Of a stretch of DNA of 9,281 nt, positions 1 to 5,880 are shown piece by piece. Position 1 is the first letter of the stretch. The number at the start of each line of letters is the position of its first letter. The stretch is from NCBI GenBank assembly GCA_041623895.1, contig JBFJVZ010000325.1, forward strand, positions 1 through 9,281, given 5' to 3'. The position numbers and the translations under genes are program-made. The DNA comes from JBFJVZ01 sp041623895. Lineage in GTDB: Bacteria > Planctomycetota > Planctomycetia > Pirellulales > Pirellulaceae. Under the pieces are notes generated by a model. That model was given only the letters and a program-made list of their open reading frames with translations. It had not been told where the DNA came from and searched no databases.

Positions 1-2
1 GT

Positions 3-119
3 CGTTGCCGAAACCAGAAGTTTCGTCGCGAATACCCCATCCCGCCTTACACCGTCGACTTCTGTTGTCTGGCACTGAAGCTGATCGTTGAGGTCGATGA
101 GCGCGTCGAGCAGCAATGC
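3..119 (+). pseudogene. DUF559 endonuclease-like domain fragment, truncated on both sides
   Basis: The third forward frame reads as the core of a DUF559 domain (a very-short-patch-repair-endonuclease-like fold found in many small bacterial proteins). Visible landmarks are KFRREYPIPPYTVDF followed by LALKLIVEVD, which matches the family pattern of a KFRRQ/H..I..Y..DF strand and a hydrophobic strand ending in E-(V/L/I)-D. The 5' part lies outside the window. After EVD the family usually has D-G-G-x-H; here the frame gives DERVEQQ, as if substituted and shortened, and then enters a hairpin repeat beginning near position 119. The frame stays open through the repeat and stops near 231, but that stretch has no DUF559 character. 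I infer a gene disrupted by the repeat. An alternative is an intact short protein with an unusual C-terminus. Confidence 0.55.
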
Positions 120-192
120 CCCTCATCCCAGCCCTTCTCCCCCGCGACGAAAGCGAGCAAGACTCGCCCTCGTCCCGGGGGAGAAGGGAGCC
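119..192. repeat. 57-nt hairpin repeat (REP/MITE-like intergenic element)
   Basis: The arms 132-144 (CCCTTCTCCCCCG) and 176-188 are perfect 13-bp inverted complements. Inside them GACGA (146-150) pairs with TCGTC (170-174) and GCGAG (153-157) pairs with CTCGC (163-167), leaving a loop at 158-162. The whole 132-188 segment therefore folds as one long hairpin with small internal mismatches. Read on the minus strand it gives a frame containing SPPGRG and GEKGWDEG, a phrase I recognise from short spurious ORFs in planctomycete and other genomes, which suggests a dispersed repeat. It has no transposase of its own. It lies directly after the last recognisable DUF559 codons. Confidence 0.6.
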
Positions 193-233
193 AGAGTGAA
201 CTGAGGCAGACAGACCGAAAGCAGGTACAGTGA

Positions 234-546
234 TTTGTTCCGCACAGCGGTTCCATCGTCCAGCGCGTCGAAGCGTATTCGCTTCGACGCGATCTTCTCG
301 AATCCTCGGACGAGATTTCGAGGAAAGTGCACCCTGAGGATGTGGCAGCTGCAGCCCTTGGGAAGTGGCTTGCTGGACGAGGTTTGCGAATTATTGAAGA
401 AGCAGGGGAGTGGGTGATCAAGAATAAGAAGGGACGCCACCTTTGAGCAAGCCGCCGAGTGGATCTTTGGACACGGTGACGCTGCTCGCCACATCTCATG
501 GCGGCATGTATATCGCGGGAAAATTTTTTGCTTGACACGAAGCTAA
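234..546 (+). pseudogene. Decayed hypothetical gene with apparent frameshift
   Basis: One forward frame is open from 234 to a TGA at 444-446 and reads like real protein in its second half (HPEDVAAAALGKWLAGRG, then RIIEEAGEWVIKNKKGRH). The +1 frame takes over at about 440 and continues TFEQAAEWIFGHGDAARHIS up to a TAA at 544-546. The style and composition are similar on both sides, so a single-base indel near 440 would join them. No convincing start codon with a ribosome binding site is present; a GTG at 327 has GAGG only 3 nt upstream. I do not recognise the family. The end overlaps the putative promoter of the downstream repressor gene. It could also be a chance open frame. Confidence 0.3.
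264..291. repeat. Perfect 12-bp stem hairpin
   Basis: CGCGTCGAAGCG at 264-275 is followed by a 4-nt loop (276-279) and its exact reverse complement at 280-291. No T-run follows, so a classical intrinsic terminator is unlikely. It lies in the decayed spacer about 75 nt after the longer hairpin and may belong to the same repeat class. Confidence 0.6.
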
Positions 547-560
547 GAATGCACGACACT
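532..560 (+). promoter_or_regulatory. Candidate promoter of the repressor/M56 operon
   Basis: TTGACA at 532-537 matches the sigma-70-type -35 consensus exactly. With a 17-bp spacer the -10 position is GACACT (555-560), which matches TATAAT at only three of six bases. The low -10 quality keeps confidence down, but the location, about 55-85 nt before the repressor start and over the first dyad, fits a repressed promoter. Confidence 0.35.
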
Positions 561-570
561 CATGAAGTGT
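556..570. promoter_or_regulatory. Candidate operator dyad 1
   Basis: ACACT (556-560), 5 nt, AGTGT (566-570) is an exact inverted repeat. It overlaps the predicted -10 element. BlaI/MecI-type repressors bind dyads in their own promoter as dimers, so this is a plausible autoregulatory site. The assignment is positional only: the sequence does not match the staphylococcal TACA/TGTA operator. Confidence 0.35.
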
Positions 571-580
571 TAATTTTTTC

Positions 581-599
581 TTGTCTCTGGCACAGACAA
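581..599. promoter_or_regulatory. Candidate operator dyad 2
   Basis: TTGTCT (581-586), 7 nt, AGACAA (594-599) is a perfect 6-bp inverted repeat just upstream of the repressor ribosome binding site (GAGGG, 604-608). It lies 10 nt after dyad 1, an arrangement resembling the paired operators of bla/mec systems. The two dyads differ in sequence, so at most one may be the repressor's site. Confidence 0.35.
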
Positions 600-616
600 T
601 TACGAGGGCCTGGCCA

Positions 617-1003
617 ATGGCGTTTGAGAAACTCAGCCGACGAGAGCGTGAGATCGTCGATATTCTTTATCAGAAAGAGGAAGCGACGGCGCGAGATGTT
701 CGTTTAGCAATGTCTGGCGAACCATCGGACGCCACCGTACGGACGCTACTCAGGATTTTGGGCGAAAAAGGAGTCGTCAAGCATCGTCGCGTTGGGAAAC
801 AGTTTCATTTCCGTCCGGCGCAGGCGAAGAAACGCGTTGGCAAACGTGCTCTTCGTCATGTTTTGGACGTCTTCTACAGCGGCAACGTTGGGGAGGCTCT
901 CGCGTCGCATTTATCAGATCCCAAAACTCGATTGGACGCAGATGAGATCGCTCAGTTGCGCGAACTGATTGATGAGGCAGAAAATCGGGAGACGCGATCA
1001 TGA
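617..1003 (+). CDS. BlaI/MecI/CopY-family transcriptional repressor
   Basis: This 128-residue protein has the size and layout of Penicillinase_R repressors (about 120-130 aa). An N-terminal winged helix occupies roughly residues 5-68: LSRREREIVDILY forms helix 1, EEATARDVRLAM leads to the recognition helix DATVRTLLRILGEKG, and the wing is KHRRVGKQFHFRP. The C-terminal part (about 70-128: ALRHVLDVFYSGNVGEALASHL, then a charged helix) corresponds to the dimerisation region that the partner protease inactivates in characterised systems. I chose ATG 617 because GAGGG lies 8 nt upstream and homologues begin close to LSRRE. An upstream TTG at 581 falls inside a dyad and lacks a ribosome binding site. 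The gene overlaps the M56 gene by 4 nt (ATGA), so translation is coupled. Its target promoters are unknown apart from probable autoregulation. Confidence 0.88.
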   Translation: MAFEKLSRREREIVDILYQKEEATARDVRLAMSGEPSDATVRTLLRILGEKGVVKHRRVGKQFHFRPAQAKKRVGKRALRHVLDVFYSGNVGEALASHLSDPKTRLDADEIAQLRELIDEAENRETRS

Positions 1004-4000
1004 AGTGGCTGGAAACATGGGTTGCGTTTCGCGATGCCCACTCCTTTGAGTCTTCTGTCGTCGTCTGGTTTGCGCACGCTTTGTTGTTGGTGCTGATCGC
1101 TTGGCTGATCGGGGAAGTAATGGTCAAGCGTTTCGCTGCCATTCGTTATGGCATTTGGATCATCGCCTGCTTTTCGTTGTTGGCGTTGGCAATCGTGACT
1201 GTATTGGCGTCACCCTTGGCAATCAGCCTGCGCGTGTTGCCAGAGAAAGATATTGAACTGGCAGATCGTGAGTTGCCCGTGCTTGGAGGCGAACCGCGGC
1301 AAGCGGCGAGTGTGCTCACTAAGCCGATTACCAGCGACAAACTTAAGACCGGAAGCTCGCTGGCGGAAACTGAGATGGAGACCGCGCCATCATCCGTGAT
1401 CGACGAAAGGCACGCGTCAGCGTCATCGGCAAGCATCGATGAAGACGTTGTGATCAAACGTGAACCCATTGAATTGCCTGCACTGCTTGTTTCGATCTAC
1501 GCACTGGGCGTGTTGTTCTTCATGATCAGGATCGTCGTGAGTTGCATCGGACTTTCAAGATTGAAAAGTAGGTCGTCTCAGCTTTCGGAGTCTCAGCTGG
1601 AACTAGCGCGACGATGCGCACGTGAAATTGGGCTATCCTCTTGCCCCACATACCTGCAGTCCGATGAAGTCAAAGTGCCGATGGCGATTGGGATCATTCG
1701 TCCAACCGTGGTGCTGCCAACCAGCATTGAGGAGTGTGACTTCACACTACAGCGACACTGCATTCTGCATGAGTTGATACATATCCATCATCATGATGGC
1801 CTGTGGAATCTATTGGGAGAAATCACCAAAACCATTTATTGGTTTCATCCAGCGGTGTTTCTGGCTCGCAGAAAATTGGCTCAGGCTCGCGAATACGTGG
1901 CCGATGATCATACATTGCGATTGTGCAACTCGCCGGCAGCATATTCTCGGACACTGCTAACACTGATTCAATTGAGCCGCGACGAATCAAACGCACTATT
2001 AGGAATCGGCGCGACCACGCATGTAGAACGCCGAATTCGCCGCGTTCTACAACCGCGATTCCAGCCTCGACGGTTGCCAAGATGGGTGCTGTTGTTTCCA
2101 GCCGTTGTGCTGATTGCCTTTTCAACATGCGCGTTTCAAATTGAACGTGCGATCGCGCAGCGGCCTGCGGGTACCGGCGATTCAACCGAGACTTCTGACG
2201 CGACTGCAGAGACAACGAAACGATCATCAACCGACACACCCGTTGGCCATGCTGTAAGCCTTTACGAAAAATTCGATCGTGTTACCTTGGATGACAACAA
2301 TTTGGGTAATCAATATTTAGCAACCGTCGTTGGACAGGTAGCCGACAAAAGTGGGAAAGTTTCGGATGCGATCGTATTGCTCCGGCTGGCGAGGAGATAT
2401 GGCAACCTTGACGAGCCGATTCCGGTCGTCGCACGAGCACGAACCGACAAAGAGGGGCGATACAAAGCTCAGTTCACGCACTCCAATTTGTCGGCCTCGA
2501 GCACATTCAATCGCGTGGAAATCTTAGTAGCCGACAAAAAAGGTCGGCTAGCAATGGATGTAAGACAAATTACCAACGCACGCCCCGCGGATTTTTCGGC
2601 GCGGGTGGATTTGTCGCTGCTTGCCGGTCAGACGTTGAGCGCCACCATTCAATCGGAAGACGGCCAACCGCTTGGCGGGGTCAGCGTCAGCGTTCAAAAA
2701 GCGATTGTCACTTGCGAGGACGTTATCAGAGGTGATCCATTTGCTGGAACTAGCCAACCGGATCCACTTTCATCGACGACCCACGAGTTTCGATTCCCTT
2801 CCGATCGGATTAGGCCCACCAGCACAACCAAAGAGGATGGCAGGTTCGATTTCTCGGGCGCAGTTGGCGTGATTCTCTCCGTTGAGAAGGAAGGTCTGTT
2901 CCGTCGGACGCCTGGATTGTATGCCAAAACTCCGCCGCTGGCGGGCTATCAGGACGCTCATCGTTCGCCTGCTGTGATTCGTTTGGCCGATGAGATCGCC
3001 ATTTCGACACACGTAACAGATCAGGCCGGCAACCGTATCCAAGATTTCAAAATTGAAATTAGAAATATCAATTGGGGGCAGCGTCGAAAGGAAGATGGAT
3101 CGATCGTCACGGCAGAAAGCTATCTACTGGAATCGGCAAACGACGAAGGCCAATTTTTGGTAAGCGCGACGTTTCCAGAAGAGTCGGGTTTGACAAGGGT
3201 CCAAAAATGGATCGATGTGGAGGCGCTTCTTCGCTCGCGTCATTTGGAGCTCAAAACGGAAAAAGGTATCTGGATTTCCGGTCGCGTTGTCAAGCACGAC
3301 ACCGGATTTGGCTTGAAGGGAGTGTCGGTTCGCTGGAATGATACTTCTGACAACAACTCCTACTCGCCACATTGGGCGGTGACCGATGCAAATGGAAACT
3401 GGAAGCTGCTTGCTCCTCGCAGACGAGGCGTTATCGCGATCGATGGTATTGTTCCAGGCTACGACATCGGAGGGGGAATCGGAGTAAATAAACCGCAACG
3501 TGAATTGATTCAAGAAGTCGTCCCGGGTGACGCGACGGAGTTGTCCGCGCCCAACTTTCGAGTGCGTCCGATCAGACCGCGAACCGTCATGGTCGTGGAC
3601 ACAAATGGGCGTCCAGTAAGCGGCGCCGATGTTTCGGCGGAGCATACCACAACAGTTCGTGGCATAGACGGACGAGAATATTCGCTCAATCAATCCACGC
3701 TTGCTCCAAGGACGCAATCGGACGATGGCGGAAAGTGTGTTTTGAAACTGACTCAAACCACCTGGAAGGATGGCGTGGTGAAAGTATCAAAGACGTTCAT
3801 ACCGGATGATGCTCGATCTAATCGGGACGTTCTCATTCAAACGGGCCATGCCAAAATCGAACCGAACTCGGACCAGCCAATCAAGGTTGTAGTGCATGAT
3901 CATGTCCACTTACGTGGACAGGTACTGGTGGATGGTAAACCGCATCCAACGATCCGCGTCGGACTGGCAACGCGTGCTGAGAAAACTGGGCCGTTCAACA

Positions 4001-4221
4001 AATACAATAACGGTTATTTCAAGACCAGTAATGGGTTATTTGAGTTTCAAATGGATCCCACAGGCGAGTACGCCATCATGCTTTGTCTTCTTGCGGACGA
4101 GTCAAACGGTGAAAGACACTATTATCACCAGACACCTATCGCGAAGTCGAACTCGAAAACATGGGATGCGGGCACCATCGACATCCGGCTTAACCAGCTG
4201 AAGGAAATTTCTTCAGATTAG
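1000..4221 (+). CDS. BlaR1-like M56 membrane metallopeptidase with long Ig-like/carboxypeptidase-regulatory-like outer region
   Basis: This 1073-residue protein pairs with the upstream repressor. Membrane segments are visible at about residues 19-42, 51-75, 159-184 and 361-381. Between the third and fourth lies the gluzincin domain: HELIH at 257-261 supplies two zinc ligands and the catalytic Glu, and E298 in AREYVADD is the likely third ligand. The following Cys of the usual E-x-x-C-D is replaced by Ala. By analogy with BlaR1 this domain is cytosolic and the C-terminus extracytoplasmic. A Thr/Ser/Glu-rich linker (about 388-415) leads to several beta-sandwich-like segments starting near 439, 540, 666, 756, 859 and 968, each with a G-x-V/D-x-x-G-x-P-x-x-G/D-V type opening (e.g. 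GQPLGGVSVSV, GRPVSGADVSAE). No penicillin-binding SxxK/SxN/KTG module is seen. CGGGAG (986-991) lies 8 nt before ATG 1000. BlaR1 is about 600 aa, so this is nearly double. The sensed signal is unknown. Confidence 0.85.
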   Translation: MKWLETWVAFRDAHSFESSVVVWFAHALLLVLIAWLIGEVMVKRFAAIRYGIWIIACFSLLALAIVTVLASPLAISLRVLPEKDIELADRELPVLGGEPRQAASVLTKPITSDKLKTGSSLAETEMETAPSSVIDERHASASSASIDEDVVIKREPIELPALLVSIYALGVLFFMIRIVVSCIGLSRLKSRSSQLSESQLELARRCAREIGLSSCPTYLQSDEVKVPMAIGIIRPTVVLPTSIEECDFTLQRHCILHELIHIHHHDGLWNLLGEITKTIYWFHPAVFLARRKLAQAREYVADDHTLRLCNSPAAYSRTLLTLIQLSRDESNALLGIGATTHVERRIRRVLQPRFQPRRLPRWVLLFPAVVLIAFSTCAFQIERAIAQRPAGTGDSTETSDATAETTKRSSTDTPVGHAVSLYEKFDRVTLDDNNLGNQYLATVVGQVADKSGKVSDAIVLLRLARRYGNLDEPIPVVARARTDKEGRYKAQFTHSNLSASSTFNRVEILVADKKGRLAMDVRQITNARPADFSARVDLSLLAGQTLSATIQSEDGQPLGGVSVSVQKAIVTCEDVIRGDPFAGTSQPDPLSSTTHEFRFPSDRIRPTSTTKEDGRFDFSGAVGVILSVEKEGLFRRTPGLYAKTPPLAGYQDAHRSPAVIRLADEIAISTHVTDQAGNRIQDFKIEIRNINWGQRRKEDGSIVTAESYLLESANDEGQFLVSATFPEESGLTRVQKWIDVEALLRSRHLELKTEKGIWISGRVVKHDTGFGLKGVSVRWNDTSDNNSYSPHWAVTDANGNWKLLAPRRRGVIAIDGIVPGYDIGGGIGVNKPQRELIQEVVPGDATELSAPNFRVRPIRPRTVMVVDTNGRPVSGADVSAEHTTTVRGIDGREYSLNQSTLAPRTQSDDGGKCVLKLTQTTWKDGVVKVSKTFIPDDARSNRDVLIQTGHAKIEPNSDQPIKVVVHDHVHLRGQVLVDGKPHPTIRVGLATRAEKTGPFNKYNNGYFKTSNGLFEFQMDPTGEYAIMLCLLADESNGERHYYHQTPIAKSNSKTWDAGTIDIRLNQLKEISSD

Positions 4222-4420
4222 AATTGGCCGGGAATAGCTAAGTTTTTGATAGCTTGCATCGCAGTTTCCGCGGTCCTCGTCGATCCTCAAACAACTCTCG
4301 CCAGGCTGCCAACGGATGCCTATCCGGGCCTCGCAGCCTACCAGGGCGCTGATGTGATGAAATTCGTATTCAACATCGAAAAGCAGTGAAAGTTCGCCGC
4401 TGTCGCCCCCAACAAACACA

Positions 4421-4490
4421 GAGACCGAAGCAGCATGCCTCGGCCTTTTTGGGTGTCGCTTCAATCCTGGGAAAAGAAGCCTTCGGTCTC
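4421..4490. repeat. 10-bp perfect inverted repeat flanking a 50-bp core
   Basis: GAGACCGAAG at 4421-4430 is the exact reverse complement of CTTCGGTCTC at 4481-4490. The core includes GGCCTTTTTGGG and, on the complementary pattern, GGGAAAAGAAGCC, so some extra pairing is possible. A 20-codon frame (4435-4497, beginning MPRPFW) spans it. The arrangement resembles a small mobile or REP-like unit more than a terminator, because the T-run is internal. I could not check copy number. Confidence 0.4.
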
Positions 4491-4572
4491 ACTCTGATCG
4501 CGACTGCCGTCATTTTGATGTCGGCGTCGACGGATGTGTTGTTGCGTGGAACGGTGATTTACCTACGAATTA

Positions 4573-4593
4573 GGCGATGGAATGTCCGTCGCC
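4573..4593. other. Small hairpin upstream of the secreted-protein gene
   Basis: GGCGATGGA (4573-4581), loop ATG, TCCGTCGCC (4585-4593) pairs over 9 bp with one G-T wobble, flanked by AATT at 4568-4571 and 4597-4600. It could be an RNA structure or a protein-binding dyad about 80 nt before the next start codon. No T-run follows. Confidence 0.3.
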
Positions 4594-4674
4594 ATCAATT
4601 GGCATGTCGTTAGCACACCCCGCACCTGATGATGGACAGCTTTTCAGCATCTAAATCAACCACGGGAGCCCACG

Positions 4675-5046
4675 ATGATCAAGACCATCGCACTGAACGT
4701 TGGAGCGGTTGTTGTCGCTTTTTCTTTCGCCGACGCACCAATAGCCGAAGCGCAATTTGCCACGATTGTCGAAGTCACCACTCCGGAGCAAAGAATCTCG
4801 CCGCCACCTGAAGTTCGCGGCCGTGAGCATCGTGCTAACAATCCTTACTTTGGGTTGCGGTCATCTTATTCGAGCGTCCGCCAGTACTACTCCAACCCGG
4901 TAAAGACAATTCCACCACAGACAACGCGAACCGTCATCCTTCCTTACGGTGGCGGCTATCGTTACTACGGTGGTTACCCTGTTTATCCGTATCAAGTTTC
5001 CCCGCGGTATCCGTGGTACGGTTTCCCGTGGGGATTTCGCCGCTAG
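4675..5046 (+). CDS. Small secreted Tyr/Gly/Pro-rich protein, unknown function
   Basis: This 123-residue protein has a clear signal peptide: MIK, a hydrophobic core up to about residue 20, then APIAEA with predicted cleavage before QF at 27. The mature part has no recognised domain. Residues 28-89 are polar and Pro/Arg/Ser-containing (RISPPPEVRGR, SSYSSVRQYYSNP). The last 34 residues (90-123) carry nine Tyr, two Trp and many Gly and Pro (YGGGYRYYGGYPVYPYQ and a WYGFPWGFRR end). Such tails suggest a surface or envelope protein of low complexity, but that is inference. The start is supported by GGGAG (4664-4668) 6 nt upstream of ATG 4675. It stands alone, in the same direction as its neighbours. 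The transposase relic begins 3 nt after its stop, so its true C-terminus may have been altered by insertion or deletion. Confidence 0.7.
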   Translation: MIKTIALNVGAVVVAFSFADAPIAEAQFATIVEVTTPEQRISPPPEVRGREHRANNPYFGLRSSYSSVRQYYSNPVKTIPPQTTRTVILPYGGGYRYYGGYPVYPYQVSPRYPWYGFPWGFRR

Positions 5047-5049
5047 TGA

Positions 5050-5255
5050 ATGGACTTGGATCAGCTCGTTCGCGAAGGTGCTCAGAAGATGCTCTAAGAA
5101 GCCATCAACGCCGAGGTTGATACCTTCATCGATCGGCATCGGGACCGTTTGTCAACGAGATGCTCGGCGAGCGGCTCCGCTGGCAACAGGAAGGCACTCT
5201 GTCGGTCATCGTGCAAGAGTCGCCAGGTCGCGCACATCAGCCAACCCCGGTAGCG
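5050..5255 (+). pseudogene. IS256-family (mutator type) transposase, N-terminal remnant
   Basis: From ATG 5050 the frame reads MDLDQLVREGAQKML, a stop (TAA 5095-5097), then EAINAEVDTFIDRHRDR in the same frame. This is the usual IS256-type opening in which (L/A)(L/Q)REGA..ML..A(I/L)..EV..(Y/F)(I/L)..H continues without interruption. Downstream, 5150-5187 resembles the DNA for the family's DE.GRR.VVRNGN segment after small indels, and 5226-5250 resembles the V.V.QPRV strand with a shifted frame. Nothing of the DDE catalytic core is present, whereas intact IS256 transposases are about 400 aa. The element is therefore dead. No left terminal inverted repeat can fit, because only 3 nt separate it from the preceding stop codon. 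Confidence 0.6.
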
Positions 5256-5490
5256 CATCCTGGATTTCTCGTTCAGCCAACCCGTTGCGGAACCTGACGA
5301 ATGAACCGGCCGGGAATAAGACTTCGCGGCAGCCGGCACTGCCTTCGAGGAGTTGGAACGACAAATCAGGGACGTCGTCGTGGATATCAAATCCACGTCG
5401 GTTCCAACCGGTAGGCCAGGACTTACCCTTCAGCGGCTTTCGGTTTCACCAGTGGTAATGTGACAAAATGTACCGGGCTGAGTTCGCCGC
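5256..5490. other. Unassigned spacer after the transposase remnant
   Basis: I see no gene I can support. A forward fragment (FEELERQIRDVVVDI, about 5346-5391) and a start-less minus-strand frame (5206 to about 5440) both have protein-like composition, but they lie on opposite strands and neither has a start with a ribosome binding site. This may be decayed sequence left by the insertion event. Confidence 0.4.
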
Positions 5491-5675
5491 CAGCCCGAAG
5501 GGCAGTCACGCCTCCGGGCGTCAATCAACCATCAAGATGTACGACCGCAGCGGCAGCCCGAAGGGCTGAGACAAGACAGTCCAGGGCAGAGCGTAGCGCC
5601 GCCCGGGCAGAGCGTAGCGCCGCCCTGGGAATCAGGAATATTCATCAGACCAACGCCCTGAACGGGCGAGACAAG
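5491..5675. repeat. Cluster of short palindromic repeats
   Basis: Several palindromes lie in 185 bp: GCCC-GAA-GGGC at 5493-5503 and again within AGCCCGAAGGGCT at 5555-5567; ACGCC-TCCG-GGCGT at 5508-5521; and CGCCC-TGAAC-GGGCG at 5654-5668. The word GAGACAAG follows two of them (5568-5575 and 5668-5675). Similar CCCGAAGGG and CGCCCTGAACGGGCG units recur in planctomycete intergenic DNA as I recall it. They carry no coding information; frames crossing them are rich in Ala, Arg and Glu by base composition only. Confidence 0.6.
5581..5628. repeat. Perfect 21-bp tandem duplication inside a CCAGGGC...GCCCTGG hairpin
   Basis: Positions 5584-5604 and 5605-5625 are identical 21-mers that start GGGCAGAGCG and end GCGCCGCCC. 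The pair is bordered by CCAGGGC (5581-5587) and GCCCTGG (5622-5628), exact inverted complements, so the whole block can fold. It sits within the palindrome cluster. Confidence 0.75.
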
Positions 5676-5832
5676 CAGCCAGCCCCAATATTCTTAAGCA
5701 ACGAATGGCGAAAAAATTGAAGCAGTTTCGGGACGTGCTTCGTGCTTGCGGTCACTTCCAGCGATTTGGCCGATGACCAACTGCATGAATTCAAATCTAC
5801 TTGGCAGCTATCCCAGCAAAAATCTTTTCTTC
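5676..5832. other. AT-richer leader region before the cytochrome gene
   Basis: No gene or repeat is seen. Base composition becomes more AT-rich approaching the candidate extended -10 at 5833-5841. TTGGCA at 5801-5806 resembles a -35 but is 29 bp from that -10, too far for a standard promoter. Confidence 0.4.
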
Positions 5833-5841
5833 TGATAGAAT
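5833..5841 (+). promoter_or_regulatory. Candidate extended -10 promoter for the cytochrome/DUF1501 genes
   Basis: TGATAGAAT contains an extended -10 (TG-N) and TAGAAT, five of six matches to TATAAT. No -35 is seen at the right distance. Transcription would begin near 5848, giving a leader of about 33 nt before ATG 5881. Confidence 0.35.
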
Positions 5842-5880
5842 GAAGGGCCCACCTGTTTTCCCTCCTTGCCTGCGAGCCAG

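Larger units (their letters stand above)
4222..4674. other. Spacer after the M56 gene with weak open frames
   Basis: No convincing gene is present. The frame of the M56 gene stays open after its TAG for 55 more codons, to TGA 4387-4389, and contains a hydrophobic stretch (KFLIACIAVSAVLV). Another forward frame, 4386-4613, contains LTLIATAVILMSAS. Neither has a good ribosome binding site or a family I recognise. The stretch also holds a 10-bp inverted repeat (4421-4430/4481-4490) and a small hairpin (4573-4593). It ends with the ribosome binding site of the next gene. Confidence 0.5.

Noticed and set aside
47..559. 170-codon minus-strand frame across the left spacer
   Set aside because: It crosses the hairpin repeat and is low-complexity (Ser/Arg rich); the forward DUF559 frame on the same bases is far more convincing.
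581..616. TTG start at 581 adding 12 residues to the repressor
   Set aside because: The TTG is the first triplet of a perfect dyad, has no ribosome binding site, and the added residues do not look like the family; ATG 617 has GAGGG 8 nt upstream.
3124..3756. 210-codon minus-strand frame opposite the M56 gene
   Set aside because: It lies wholly inside a well-supported gene on the other strand and shows no domain.
4436..4490. Intrinsic terminator for the M56 operon (CCTTTTT)
   Set aside because: The T-run is inside the inverted repeat and not directly after a GC-rich stem, so it does not have terminator geometry.
4226..5318. 11-mer GGCCGGGAATA shared by positions 4226-4236 and 5308-5318
   Set aside because: Repeats of this length are expected by chance in a 9-kb window and the flanks do not match.
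5206..5440. Minus-strand frame of about 78 codons with protein-like composition (…RRGFDIHDDVPDLSFQLLEG…)
   Set aside because: It has no start codon with a ribosome binding site, ends inside the forward transposase remnant, and matches no family I know; probably a shadow or unrelated relic.
5460..5720. 86-codon forward frame across the palindrome cluster
   Set aside because: The sequence is made of repeat units, giving Ala/Arg/Glu-rich translation without domain or ribosome binding site.
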